From Persicitalea sp963803495 (GTDB lineage: Bacteria > Bacteroidota > Bacteroidia > Cytophagales > Spirosomataceae): 64,000 nucleotides of DNA. How positions within the stretch are numbered: the first letter of the stretch is position 1; each line of letters starts with the position of its first letter. The notes under the pieces are model-generated. The model had not been told where the DNA came from and searched no databases. It was given only the letters and a program-made list of their open reading frames with translations. The stretch lies in NCBI GenBank assembly GCA_963803495.1, contig CAWDMP010000002.1:1116001-1180000 (forward strand), given 5' to 3'. This document shows, piece by piece, positions 8,159 through 15,902 of this stretch. The position numbers and the translations under genes were made by a program.

Positions 8159-9516
8159 TCAATGTAATAGCAACCTACCAAAATGATCCATTGTCAATTG
8201 TCCACTATCCATTAAGCCAAGAATCCACGCTTCAAATTCAGGGGCGGGGCGCAGACCAAGTACCTCCCGCAGGTAGAGCGCATCGTGAAAACTGGTGCTC
8301 TGGTAATGCAGCATCACATCGTCGGCTCCCGGTACCCCCATGATGAAATTGGCCCCGGCGACGCCCATCAGGGTAAGCAGGGTATCCATATCGTCCTGGT
8401 CGGCTTCGGCGTGGTTGGTGTAGCAGATGTCGATGCCCATCGGAAGCCCCATCAACTTTCCGCAAAAAACATCATCCAGACCCGCGCGAATGATCTGCTT
8501 CCCATTATAAAGGTACTCCGGCCCGATGAAACCCACCACCGTATTGACCAACAGCGGGTCGAAGGCCCGCGCCACGGCGTAGGCCCGCGCTTCGGCGGTT
8601 TGCTGGTCGAGGCCGTGGTGGGCGTTGGCGGAAAGCGCCGCGCCCTGACCGGTTTCGAAGTACATCAGGTTTTGGCCCAGGGTACCTCGCTTCAAAGACA
8701 GGCCCGCTTCGTGCGCTTCTTTGAGCAACGCGAGATTGATGCCAAACGATTTGTTCAGCGCTTCCGTGCCGCCGATGGACTGGAACACCAAATCGACCGG
8801 GGCCTTTTGCTCGATGAGTTGCAGCGTGGTAGTCACGTGGCTCAATACACAACTTTGGGTGGGAATGCCAAAGCGCTGCCGGATGCTGTCGATCATTTCC
8901 AGCAAATCGCCGACCGTGGCCACATGGTCGGTGGCGGGGTTGATGCCGATGACCGCATCGCCGCTGCCGTAGAGCAGCCCGTCGACAATCGAGGCGGCTA
9001 TGCCCCTGAAATCGTCGGTGGGGTGGTTGGGTTGCAGCCGGGTGGAAAGCCGCCCTTTCAGTCCGATGGTATTCCTGAACTTTGTAACGGTCTCGCACTT
9101 CGCCGACACGCTCACCAAATCCTGCACCCGCATGAGTTTGCTGACCGCCGCTGCCATTTCGGGCGTGATGCCGGACGCGAGTGGCGTAGCGTTTCGGTGG
9201 TGGTTTTTTCAGAGAGAAGATAGTCACGGAAGTCGCCGACGGTTAGGGATTCGAGCGGTTCAAAAGCCGTGGCATCGTGCGTGTCGACGATGAGCCGCGT
9301 GACTTCGTCGGCTTCGTAGGGAATGAGATGGTCGGTCAGGAAGGTACTGAATGGCAGATCCGCCAGGGCGATTTGTGCCGCCACGCGCTCTTCGTAGCTT
9401 TTTGCGGCCACGCCCGCCAGCTCGTCACCGGAGCGGAGCGGGCTGGCTTTGGCCAGGAGGGTTTTGAGGTTTTTGAATTGGTGGACGTGGCCTCGGACGG
9501 TAGCACTGTACGGCAT
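8159..9516 (-). pseudogene. eutB: Ethanolamine ammonia-lyase large subunit, one frameshift
   Basis: Two frames together give a full EutB of about 453 residues. The first (9516 to about 9186) starts MPYSATVRGHVHQFKNLKTL and includes ASPLRSGDELAGVAA. The second (about 9184 to 8159) carries MAAAVSKLMRVQDL, NTIGLKGRLSTRLQPNHPTD, DGLLYGSGDAVIGINPATD and GVPGADDVMLHYQSTSFHD, the cobalamin and substrate-binding core. Adding one base in the AGTGGCG stretch at 9181-9187 restores TLRALASGITPEM. With EutC it forms the B12-dependent lyase. The C-terminal tail after GLRPAPEFEAWI overlaps a heptad array (8184-8211). Everything else is intact, so a sequencing error is possible. Confidence 0.88.
8184..8211. 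repeat. Degenerate heptad array at the eutB 3' end (4 units)
   Basis: Units TGATCCA, TTGTCAA, TTGTCCA, CTATCCA in a 7-base period. They encode the last residues of EutB (LMDSGQLTMDHF region), beyond the conserved domain. Confidence 0.6.
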
Positions 9517-9550
9517 ATCGCGTATCTTGTGGGATTGGCTGAAAGTACGT

Positions 9551-9572
9551 AAAAAAACGGGCGAGCCGCCCG
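9551..9572 (-). terminator. Terminator-like hairpin 35 bases upstream of eutB
   Basis: Stem CGGGCG/CGCCCG with a three-base loop, followed on the minus strand by seven T. It is second in tandem after 9583-9616 and sits 35 bases before the eutB ATG. It may finish read-through from the CBM48 gene or be a conditional leader terminator. Confidence 0.6.
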
Positions 9573-9582
9573 TACCACATGA

Positions 9583-9616
9583 AAAAAGCGGCGAAAATTA
9601 CTTTTCGCCGCTTTTT
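9583..9616 (-). terminator. Terminator after the CBM48 gene
   Basis: Fifteen-base perfect stem AAAAAGCGGCGAAAA/TTTTCGCCGCTTTTT with loop TTAC. The A and T runs on both sides allow it to work in both directions. It lies 20 bases beyond the stop at 9636. Confidence 0.85.
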
Positions 9617-9635
9617 ATCACTGTTTTTCATTTTT

Positions 9636-9947
9636 TTACAAAACGACAACCGAATTCTCGTCGGTCGAGTCGCCGACGGGAACGTACTTATCGGCGGCCC
9701 AATCGTTTTCCCATTTCTCGCCATCCAGCAGGTAGCGGAATTGGTACTCGCGGCCTGGCTCCAGTTCTACAATTGCCTTGTACGAACCGTCCTTTTGCTT
9801 TTTCAAGAGGGTCGCCTCGGCGGGGTCCCAGTTATTGAAATCGCCCAGTACTGTTACTTTCTTCGCGTTCTCTACTGCTTCAGCGGGTAGGGAAAACGTC
9901 ACTTTGCAAATGTTTTTGCTCTTCAGATAATTCTTTACCAAAGCCAT
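9636..9947 (-). CDS. CBM48/isoamylase early-set domain protein
   Basis: 103 residues, essentially a single glycogen-binding domain of the AMPK-beta/isoamylase N-terminal class. Signature segments: CKVTFSLPAEAVENAKKVTV, LGDFNNWDPAEATLLKK and YQFRYLLDGEKWENDWAADK. The pattern of a FNNW loop and an EYQFRYLLDG strand is diagnostic. No enzyme domain is attached. Such short proteins may bind glycogen or act as an accessory to glycogen enzymes; that role is inferred. It is followed by a strong terminator and is probably monocistronic. Confidence 0.88.
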   Translation of the reverse strand: MALVKNYLKSKNICKVTFSLPAEAVENAKKVTVLGDFNNWDPAEATLLKKQKDGSYKAIVELEPGREYQFRYLLDGEKWENDWAADKYVPVGDSTDENSVVVL

Positions 9948-10084
9948 CGTAGTAATAAGGTTTTGTTGGTTGACCCGGCAAAGGTATAAAACTATATTTT
10001 TAAATCAATGATATTCAGACGGGTGAATTTTTCTATCCTTAAAATAATCATATCGTTGCAATTTTTCTCAGGATAAATACAATT

Positions 10085-12346
10085 TTACTGAATGCGGTAA
10101 CGAACGCCGAGAAAACCACGAATTCCCTGGTTAGGCGCGAAAACGTAGCTCGGGTCGAAGGTCAGCCGATTGGGGTTGTTGGGCGTAGCGACTACCTGAC
10201 CGTCGGCCCCAAACCGGACGTCTTTGTCGAAGGGATCGAAGGCGCGCGCGATGGCATCGGCGGGCGGGCGGAAGTTCAGCAGGTTTTTTACGCCGCCGTA
10301 TAGTTCGGTGCGGGTACCTAGTTTTTTGGTGAGCTGAATGTTTTGCAACGACCAGACGGGCGAGTACTCGGCGCGTGGATCTCCGGCGCTCAGCAACGGC
10401 AGTCGCATAGGTCCGTACACGTTCCCGGTGTAGTCGATCGTAAGCCCGGCGCGGGCCCAGTCGTAAGTCATTGCCCAGGTACCCATGAATCGCTCGGTGA
10501 GAATCGGGCGAATTTTGACCCCGTCGCGCACCTGCACGTTGTCCATCACCGTGACCCCGGCCACGATCTTCAGCGGCGCGTACAGGTTCACATCCAGATT
10601 GAGGCTCACGCCCTTCGATTCGGCGTAGCCGTCGAGGTTGTCGTAGATAATTTGGTTGGGATTGGTATCGTAGTCGGGCAGGATTCGATTGCTGAATCGG
10701 GTGTAAAATACCGAAGCGTCCAGCCCCACGAACGAATTGCCCGTCACGATTTTCTTGACAAAATTCAGGTTGGCGTTCCAGCTCTGCTCGGGCTTGAGGG
10801 CGCTTTTCACTACTACCTCCCGAGCACCGGTCAAGGCGGCGTGTTCCTCGGTGAACAGATTCACCACCCGGTAGCCGCGCCCTACATTGAAGCGCAGGGC
10901 GTCGGTTTGGTTCAGGCTGAACTTGTAGGCCAGCCGGGGCGTGAAGATATTACCGTGGCGCGAGTTGTAGTCGTAGCGCGCACCGAGCAGCAGCTTGTGC
11001 GGGCCGCTCGTAATTTCATCTTGGATAAATACCCCCGGTAAGAAAATGCGGTCGGGTGCGTTGCCCCGTGTTTCGGAGAAAGTACCGGGCGTGTTGTCGT
11101 CGTAGTAGGTATAGCGCATTGGCAGTCCGGCCAGCAAGCTGTGCTTACCCGCCGTTTTGTCCCACAGCAATTGCCCGAAGGCGATGCGCTGCGTGGCATT
11201 ATAAGGTACGTCGCCGTAGTAGGAGTTTTGGGCGTGGGAATTGAGCGAGTACTGAAACGTCAGCTTTTCCGTGGTCGGTAGCTGGTACAGTCCGATGGCT
11301 TCGAAGCGTTGGGTATAGATGCTTTCGCCGTACACCCGGTTGCCGCCGCGCTCGGCGGGTGTCCAGTTCATCTGCCCGCCCCAGCGGTCTTCGTAGAAGT
11401 ACCGCACCGCTAGCGACGCCTGCCGGTTCTGAGGCCGCTGTACCGACCATTTATTGAATACCGAAATCCGGTGTTGCAGCGTCAGGTCGGTGAAGCCGTC
11501 GCCGTTGTTGTCGATGGGGTTCTGGTAGTTAAAGTAGTTCACGCCCAAGAGCGACGACACTTTCTCCCCGGCGTTGAACTTGAAGCCCAAATCCAAATTC
11601 AGGTCCCGCCAATTACTGCTGAACACATCCGCCGAGAAAGTCGGGGCTTTGTCGACATTTTTGGTGATGATATTGATAAGTCCGCCCACCGCTTCGGAGC
11701 CATAGAGGGTCGAGGCCGGGCCTTTGACTACTTCCACGCGTTCAATCAGGCTACTAGGAATACCAACCAGCCCATAAACCGTTGAGAGGCCACTGACGAT
11801 GGGCGTACCATCGAGCAGTACCATCGTGTAGGGGCCTTCCAGGCCATTGATATGGATGTCGCCCGTGTTACAAACGTTGCAGTTGAGCTGTGGCCGCACG
11901 CCATTGACGTAGGTCAGGGCCTCGAAAATGCTGGGAACGGGGTTTTTGTACAAAAACTTCTGCGTGATGATGTCCACCGGGACGGGGCTCGCCAGCTTGG
12001 ACACCTCCTTCATGGTACCCGTCACGACGACTTCATTAAGTTGTCCCGTTTCTTCCTGTAAAGCGATCTCGATGCGGGTAGTTTGATTGGCGCTCAACGT
12101 AACGTTCTGTCGATAAGGCTTGTAGCCGATACCAGAAACCAGTACCGTGCGTTTTCCGACGGGCAAGCTCGTCAGTTTGAATATGCCGGCCGAGTCAGCA
12201 GTAGTACCGTGAGCCGTTCCCTCGATGGCAACGCTGGCAAACGCCACTGGGTTTTGCTCATGGCTAACGTTTCCTTCCAGCGTAGCCTGAGCATAAGCGC
12301 TCAGACCGTAAAAAGAAACGATTGTCAAAAGTATTTTTTTAAACAT
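10085..12346 (-). CDS. TonB-dependent outer-membrane receptor
   Basis: 753 residues. A signal peptide (LLTIVSFYGLSAYAQATLEG) is followed by a carboxypeptidase-regulatory-like beta domain (residues about 20-105, SLPVGKRTVLVSGIGYKPY). The plug runs from about 110 to 225: a CNVCNTGDIHINGLEG block with a CxxC pair, LLDGTPIVSGL, and VEVVKGPASTLYGSEAVGG. A 22-strand barrel follows, ending GFLGVRYRIQ. The family imports siderophores, cobalamin, metals or peptides using TonB energy. The substrate is not certain. Upstream is a near-ideal promoter (12390-12420) and a perfect 22-base palindrome resembling a DtxR-family box (12425-12446), which points to metal-responsive control. No TonB, ExbB or lipoprotein partner is adjacent. 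Confidence 0.92.
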   Translation of the reverse strand: MFKKILLTIVSFYGLSAYAQATLEGNVSHEQNPVAFASVAIEGTAHGTTADSAGIFKLTSLPVGKRTVLVSGIGYKPYRQNVTLSANQTTRIEIALQEETGQLNEVVVTGTMKEVSKLASPVPVDIITQKFLYKNPVPSIFEALTYVNGVRPQLNCNVCNTGDIHINGLEGPYTMVLLDGTPIVSGLSTVYGLVGIPSSLIERVEVVKGPASTLYGSEAVGGLINIITKNVDKAPTFSADVFSSNWRDLNLDLGFKFNAGEKVSSLLGVNYFNYQNPIDNNGDGFTDLTLQHRISVFNKWSVQRPQNRQASLAVRYFYEDRWGGQMNWTPAERGGNRVYGESIYTQRFEAIGLYQLPTTEKLTFQYSLNSHAQNSYYGDVPYNATQRIAFGQLLWDKTAGKHSLLAGLPMRYTYYDDNTPGTFSETRGNAPDRIFLPGVFIQDEITSGPHKLLLGARYDYNSRHGNIFTPRLAYKFSLNQTDALRFNVGRGYRVVNLFTEEHAALTGAREVVVKSALKPEQSWNANLNFVKKIVTGNSFVGLDASVFYTRFSNRILPDYDTNPNQIIYDNLDGYAESKGVSLNLDVNLYAPLKIVAGVTVMDNVQVRDGVKIRPILTERFMGTWAMTYDWARAGLTIDYTGNVYGPMRLPLLSAGDPRAEYSPVWSLQNIQLTKKLGTRTELYGGVKNLLNFRPPADAIARAFDPFDKDVRFGADGQVVATPNNPNRLTFDPSYVFAPNQGIRGFLGVRYRIQ

Positions 12347-12389
12347 CTATAAAATCCTACTGAATCTCTGTCTACTATTTTTTTCATTA

Positions 12390-12420
12390 CAAAGGTACTT
12401 GTAAAAACAGTAGCGTCAAA
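12390..12420 (-). promoter_or_regulatory. Promoter of the TonB receptor gene
   Basis: Minus strand: TTTG (12417-12420), 19-base spacer, TACCTTTG (12390-12397), a full match to the Bacteroidota consensus. The start point would be near 12383, giving a leader of about 37 bases. Confidence 0.75.
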
Positions 12421-12424
12421 TACT

Positions 12425-12446
12425 ATTTTTAGATTAATCTAAAAAT
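12425..12446. promoter_or_regulatory. Perfect 22-base palindrome, DtxR-box-like operator
   Basis: ATTTTTAGATT followed by its exact reverse complement AATCTAAAAAT. The core TTTAGATTAATCTAAA resembles boxes of the DtxR/MntR/IdeR family (TTAGGTTA-type half sites). It lies just upstream of the -33 box of the TonB receptor and 53 bases before the -7 box of the divergent gene at 12537. Regulator identity is inferred. Confidence 0.6.
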
Positions 12447-12498
12447 GCTGAGATGTTAGGAGAGATTGTTTAGAATACTTCCTATCCCTGGTTTTATT

Positions 12499-12506
12499 TA
12501 TATTTG
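12499..12506 (+). promoter_or_regulatory. -7 box for the 12537 gene
   Basis: TATATTTG matches TAnnTTTG and lies 30 bases before the ATG at 12537. It overlaps an upstream in-frame TTG (12504), which is therefore unlikely to be the start. Confidence 0.4.
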
Positions 12507-12536
12507 TCATTGTCGTTTTCGGAAAAACATCTGCTG

Positions 12537-12908
12537 ATGAATCCACAAGTCAACATTCTATTGCGCGAAGTGAAGCGGCTCGATCCTGGTGCCTTGGATG
12601 AGTTTATCGGTGGCGTGCTCTCCCCGCGAGAAAACCTGAACCATCCACAATCCGACGAAGCTGGCCTGCTTCGAAAAATAAACCGTGGACTATCTCTTGC
12701 TCAAGCCCAACGATTGCATTCGCTCAACCAGAAGCGGCAGGAAGCTTTGCTCTCTGAATCTGAACGGACCGAACTACTCGCCTTAGTCGAGAAAAGCGAA
12801 CAGCTCGATGCTCTCCGACTGCGCCACCTCACAGTACTGGCCCAGCTGCGCAACGTCTCGGTACAACAACTGATGACACAACTCGGCATCGGTCCCGCTA
12901 ATGTCTAG
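12537..12908 (+). CDS. Unknown helical protein paired with an HNH nuclease
   Basis: 123 residues from the ATG at 12537. I do not recognise a named family. The sequence is almost entirely helical and charged: MNPQVNILLREVKRLDPGAL at the start, then LLRKINRGLSLAQAQRLHSL, and a heptad-like LLALVEKSEQLDALRLRHL segment. It ends VSVQQLMTQLGIG. No membrane segment or signal. Its last eight bases overlap the start of the HNH gene, so the two are co-translated and probably act together. It could be an antitoxin-like or DNA-targeting partner of the nuclease; this is speculation from context alone. It is divergent from the TonB receptor, sharing the region with the palindrome. Confidence 0.75.
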   Translation: MNPQVNILLREVKRLDPGALDEFIGGVLSPRENLNHPQSDEAGLLRKINRGLSLAQAQRLHSLNQKRQEALLSESERTELLALVEKSEQLDALRLRHLTVLAQLRNVSVQQLMTQLGIGPANV

Positions 12909-13326
12909 TATTCCGGCTGCCCTAAAAGCATTCGTTATCAACCGATCAGGAGGATACTGCGAGTATTGTCAGTCGCCTGCTGACTTCGCCACCGAACCTT
13001 TTTCTATCGAACATATTTTGCCACGCTCAAAAAAAGGACTCGATACGGCCGATAATCTGGCGTATGCTTGCATCGGTTGCAATGTTTACAAATCCGATTC
13101 GACAGAATTCCTAGATGTTGTTTCGGGCGACGTAATCCCGCTCTTCAACCTCCGTACTATGGTTTGGGACGACCACTTTCTTTGGAATGAAGCCCTAACT
13201 GCCCTCATTGGTAAAACCGCCATTGGTCGCGTGACCATCGAGGCCGTACGCCTGAACCGACGGCCGCTGAAAAACCTGCGTCGGGCACTGATCGCCATCG
13301 GGGAACATCCGCCCGGCAGTGGGTAG
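12901..13326 (+). CDS. HNH endonuclease
   Basis: 141 residues. Zinc-binding CEYC near residue 20 and CIGCN near residue 59 frame the catalytic HNH core, with IEHILPRSKKGLDTADNLAYA between. The C-terminal half (DVIPLFNLRTMVWDDHFLWN, then VRLNRRPLKNLRRAL) is the conserved tail of a group of small stand-alone HNH proteins. It is predicted to nick or cut DNA with a metal ion. Its start overlaps the preceding gene by eight bases. No restriction methylase is nearby, so classical restriction-modification is unlikely. Confidence 0.88.
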   Translation: MSSIPAALKAFVINRSGGYCEYCQSPADFATEPFSIEHILPRSKKGLDTADNLAYACIGCNVYKSDSTEFLDVVSGDVIPLFNLRTMVWDDHFLWNEALTALIGKTAIGRVTIEAVRLNRRPLKNLRRALIAIGEHPPGSG

Positions 13327-13368
13327 AAATCATTGTGTAGTATTATCTTTCCAAAAAAATAACCCGCC

Positions 13369-13782
13369 ATGCTTCAAAAATTCTTCCGCCCCCAAATCCT
13401 GTCCGTTTACGCCAATCTAGGCGTATTATTCCTGCGCATCGGTATCGGCTTGCTGATGATCGTGGGCCACGGCTATGGCAAATTCCAAAAGTACCTGAGC
13501 GGCGATACTGCGTTCGGTGATCCGATCGGATTAGGAGCGGAAACGTCCCTCCTGCTAGCGATCTTCGCCGAATTCGTATGCTCGATTTTACTGATTTTCG
13601 GTCTGTTTACCCGCGCCGCGCTCATCCCACTCCTCATCACGATGCTGGTGGCGCTGTTCGTCGTCCACGCCGCCGACCCGCTGGGCAAGCAAGAACTGCC
13701 AGCGCTCTACGCGATGCTGTGCCTGACGATTTTCATTACCGGGCCCGGGAAGTACTCGCTGGACTGGCAGATTTTTAAGTAG
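13369..13782 (+). CDS. DoxX family membrane protein
   Basis: 137 residues with four hydrophobic segments, the DoxX layout: LGVLFLRIGIGLLMIVGHGY, LLLAIFAEFVCSILLIFGLF, TRAALIPLLITMLVALFVVH, and LYAMLCLTIFITGPGKYSLD. The signature HGYGKF and FAEF-C-LL-GL-TR blocks are present. DoxX-like proteins are membrane proteins associated with thiosulfate:quinone oxidoreductase or redox stress; the precise role here is unknown. It starts 42 bases after the HNH gene and could be co-transcribed with it. Confidence 0.9.
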   Translation: MLQKFFRPQILSVYANLGVLFLRIGIGLLMIVGHGYGKFQKYLSGDTAFGDPIGLGAETSLLLAIFAEFVCSILLIFGLFTRAALIPLLITMLVALFVVHAADPLGKQELPALYAMLCLTIFITGPGKYSLDWQIFK

Positions 13783-13797
13783 AAAAGAAAATTGAAT

Positions 13798-14077
13798 TTA
13801 CGACCGGTTTAGAAGATATCGAACGTTGGCGTAATACGGCGTGTCAACAACGCGCGCCAATAGCTCTTTGTCAAATTTAATTTGATCAAGCATTTCTATC
13901 AGCACCTCTTTCAGTTTGGGAAGATAGTTGCGAATAATATCGAGTGAAATGTATGGGTCATTTGGATGTTTAAATCCAAAATTCATCGGCATCGACCACA
14001 TTGCGGGAATAAATAAATGTTTTTTCAATGGCTTCCAGTGCAGTCAGCACGTAAGCCAGATTTTTGACTTCAAACAT
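13798..14077 (-). pseudogene. HepT-like (DUF86/HEPN) remnant
   Basis: An ATG at 14077 overlaps the stop of the nucleotidyltransferase remnant, the usual MNT-HepT coupling. It opens MFEVKNLAYVLTALEAIEK then FIYSRNVVDADEF, a recognisable DUF86 N-terminus, and hits a stop soon after. A second frame (from about 13980 to 13798) continues with NDPYISLDIIRNYLPKLKEV, resembling the C-terminal DUF86 block. About 45 residues that normally lie between, including the RxxxxH active-site region, are missing. The open frame of 76 residues at 13798-14028 is therefore a gene fragment. HepT is the ribonuclease-like toxin of MntA/HepT modules; this copy is dead by inspection. Confidence 0.62.
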
Positions 14078-14369
14078 ACACCAATGATTTTTCCATTTCG
14101 CTTTCGATCGAAGGATTTATGTACGCCCGGTTAACGATGTCTATTTGTTCGGTATGGAGCGCTCCTCTAAGGAATTGCTCCAAATCGTACAATTACTTGA
14201 TTTCCAGCCATTTTCCACTTTCAAACTCAACGATCAGGTCGACATCACTCTCGTGGTTTTGGGAGCCAATCGAATAACTACCAAACAACCCGATTCTCTC
14301 GATTTAGAATCGCTGTTTCAATATTTCCTTCGATTGTTTTAAGTTTTCCAGTATGAGTTCTTTGTGCAT
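14070..14369 (-). pseudogene. MNT-type nucleotidyltransferase (MntA-like antitoxin) with two in-frame stops
   Basis: One continuous frame of 100 codons from the ATG at 14369. It reads MHKELILENLKQSKEIL, then IGLFGSYSIGSQNHESDVDL (the GSxxxG...SDxDL nucleotidyltransferase motif) and LIVEFESGKWLEIK. TAA stops interrupt it at codon 22 (14304-14306) and codon 59 (14193-14195) without any shift of frame. The tail ends IDIVNRAYINPSIESEMEKS, typical of MNT antitoxins. Base substitutions rather than indels disable it, so this looks like true decay. It is divergent from the S41 peptidase, with about 20 bases between starts. Confidence 0.72.
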
Positions 14370-14389
14370 AGCGTTATTTAGCAAAACGA

Positions 14390-15898
14390 TTGTCTCCTAA
14401 ACTTAACGATTCTTTCAGAATTTTGCCCAATTTCATAAAACTCATAATCATTATACTGCTGTTTCACCTGGGTCAGGTAGGTTTTTCACAAACCTTAACC
14501 CGGCAGCAAATGCAGCGCGACATCGCGTACCTCGACAAGAAACTAACCCGCATGTACCCTGGTCTGGGCTATTATTCTTCCCCAAAAGCATACGAGGACT
14601 ACCGCGATTCGGTGGTGGCACGGCTGCCCGATTCGCTGGGGTACCGCGCCTTTTTCCAGCGCATCGCGCCGCTCATCAATAGCCAGAAGGACGGACACCT
14701 GAACCTGTACCAACGAAAGAAAAACACCGATAAAACAACGCCATTCCTGCCGTTCGCCATCCGAGATGTGGCGGGCAAGTACTTCATTCTCCTAAACGCC
14801 TCGGCCGACAGCACCCTTCACCGTGGCACGGAAATCCTGTCCATCGAAGGCCGACCGATGCCCGAATTGCACACGTTTCTGGCCGACCAATTCGGTACTG
14901 GCGCCGATGCCGACATCCCCACCGGCCGCCTGACCCGGACGATGAACGCCTTTCCGGGGCGTTACGGTACCTGGTTTGGCACCAAAGACTCCTTGCTGAT
15001 CAAGTACGTAGCGGTCGATACGGCGGCGGTCAGTACCGGCGACACCCTGGAAAAATACGTGCGCTGTCTCCCGAATAAAGAATCCTACACATACTTGAAA
15101 AAACGGTACGGCAAAGAACTTCGGGGCACCAAAAACCTCTCGCTTTCCAAAATCGACAGCACCATCGACGGCGTAGTGTTGGACGTAAACAGTTTTTCCA
15201 AATTCAAAAAATGGGACCCTTTCAACCTGAGGTTCCGGCGTAAGCTACGACAGAATTTCAGAGAGATTAAAGAAAAAGGGTACCAAAACCTGGTCGTCGA
15301 CCTGCGGAGCAACGGCGGGGGGAGCATCGCCAATTCGGGCTACCTGCTCTCCTACCTGCTGCCCGAGCCATTCTCGGTTTTTGGCCAGTCCACCATCAAG
15401 CCCGGTGCGGTATGGCCTTACGTGATGTCGCCGCCCAACCTTGTCACCCCAATTGCCTTTTTCCTGACCCACCGCCGCGACCGCGAAACCGGTCTGTGGC
15501 AATCGAGAAACAGCAAAAGGAAAGATTTCAAACCCAATAAAAAATTCGGTTACCGGGGCAACCTCTATTTCCTGGCCAACGGGGCGTCGTTCTCGGCCAC
15601 GGTTTCGGTTTTGGCGCACGCCAAGAGTCAGAGCGTAGGTACCCTCGTGGGCGAGACACCCGGCGGGGCCTACTGGGGCGATTTTGCGGCCCGCTTCAAG
15701 ATCGTCACGCTACCCAACTCGAAGCTGAGGGTAAGGATTCCGCTCAAAACGCTTTATCATGATATAAAACCCTCGGACGAGCTGGAAATCCGACCCGCTT
15801 TTCCCATCAGCCGTACCTACCGGGACATCGTCACGCCCGGCCGGGACTACGGTCTGGAATACGTTAAAAAACTCATTCGTAAAGAAGATAAAATCTAA
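14390..15898 (+). CDS. S41 family peptidase (tail-specific protease-like)
   Basis: 502 residues from a TTG at 14390; another TTG at 14423 would start just before the signal peptide and no ATG is available. Signal peptide: FIKLIIIILLFHLGQVGFSQ. The C-terminal half is an S41 fold: NLVVDLRSNGGGSIANSGYL, then YFLANGASFSATVSVLAHA, where the Ser of GASFS is the likely nucleophile, and GTLVGETPGGAYWG. No classical PDZ is obvious; the middle region GTEILSIEGRPM is PDZ-like. It is predicted to be a periplasmic or surface serine protease. The next gene begins four bases after its stop. Confidence 0.87.
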   Translation: MSPKLNDSFRILPNFIKLIIIILLFHLGQVGFSQTLTRQQMQRDIAYLDKKLTRMYPGLGYYSSPKAYEDYRDSVVARLPDSLGYRAFFQRIAPLINSQKDGHLNLYQRKKNTDKTTPFLPFAIRDVAGKYFILLNASADSTLHRGTEILSIEGRPMPELHTFLADQFGTGADADIPTGRLTRTMNAFPGRYGTWFGTKDSLLIKYVAVDTAAVSTGDTLEKYVRCLPNKESYTYLKKRYGKELRGTKNLSLSKIDSTIDGVVLDVNSFSKFKKWDPFNLRFRRKLRQNFREIKEKGYQNLVVDLRSNGGGSIANSGYLLSYLLPEPFSVFGQSTIKPGAVWPYVMSPPNLVTPIAFFLTHRRDRETGLWQSRNSKRKDFKPNKKFGYRGNLYFLANGASFSATVSVLAHAKSQSVGTLVGETPGGAYWGDFAARFKIVTLPNSKLRVRIPLKTLYHDIKPSDELEIRPAFPISRTYRDIVTPGRDYGLEYVKKLIRKEDKI

Positions 15899-15902
15899 AC
15901 TC

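Noticed and set aside
8285..9223. 312-residue open frame on the plus strand
   Set aside because: Antisense of eutB; low complexity, no domain, and the opposite strand encodes a clear EutB.
7355..9516. A complete eut microcompartment operon
   Set aside because: Only eutB and eutC are present; neighbours are an exonuclease and a CBM48 protein, no shell or aldehyde dehydrogenase genes.
12537..13326. Classical restriction-modification system
   Set aside because: An HNH nuclease is present but there is no methyltransferase or specificity gene, and the partner is a small helical protein.
13798..14028. 76-residue open frame as an independent gene
   Set aside because: It is the shifted C-terminal remainder of a HepT-like gene whose N-terminus is readable in another frame upstream.
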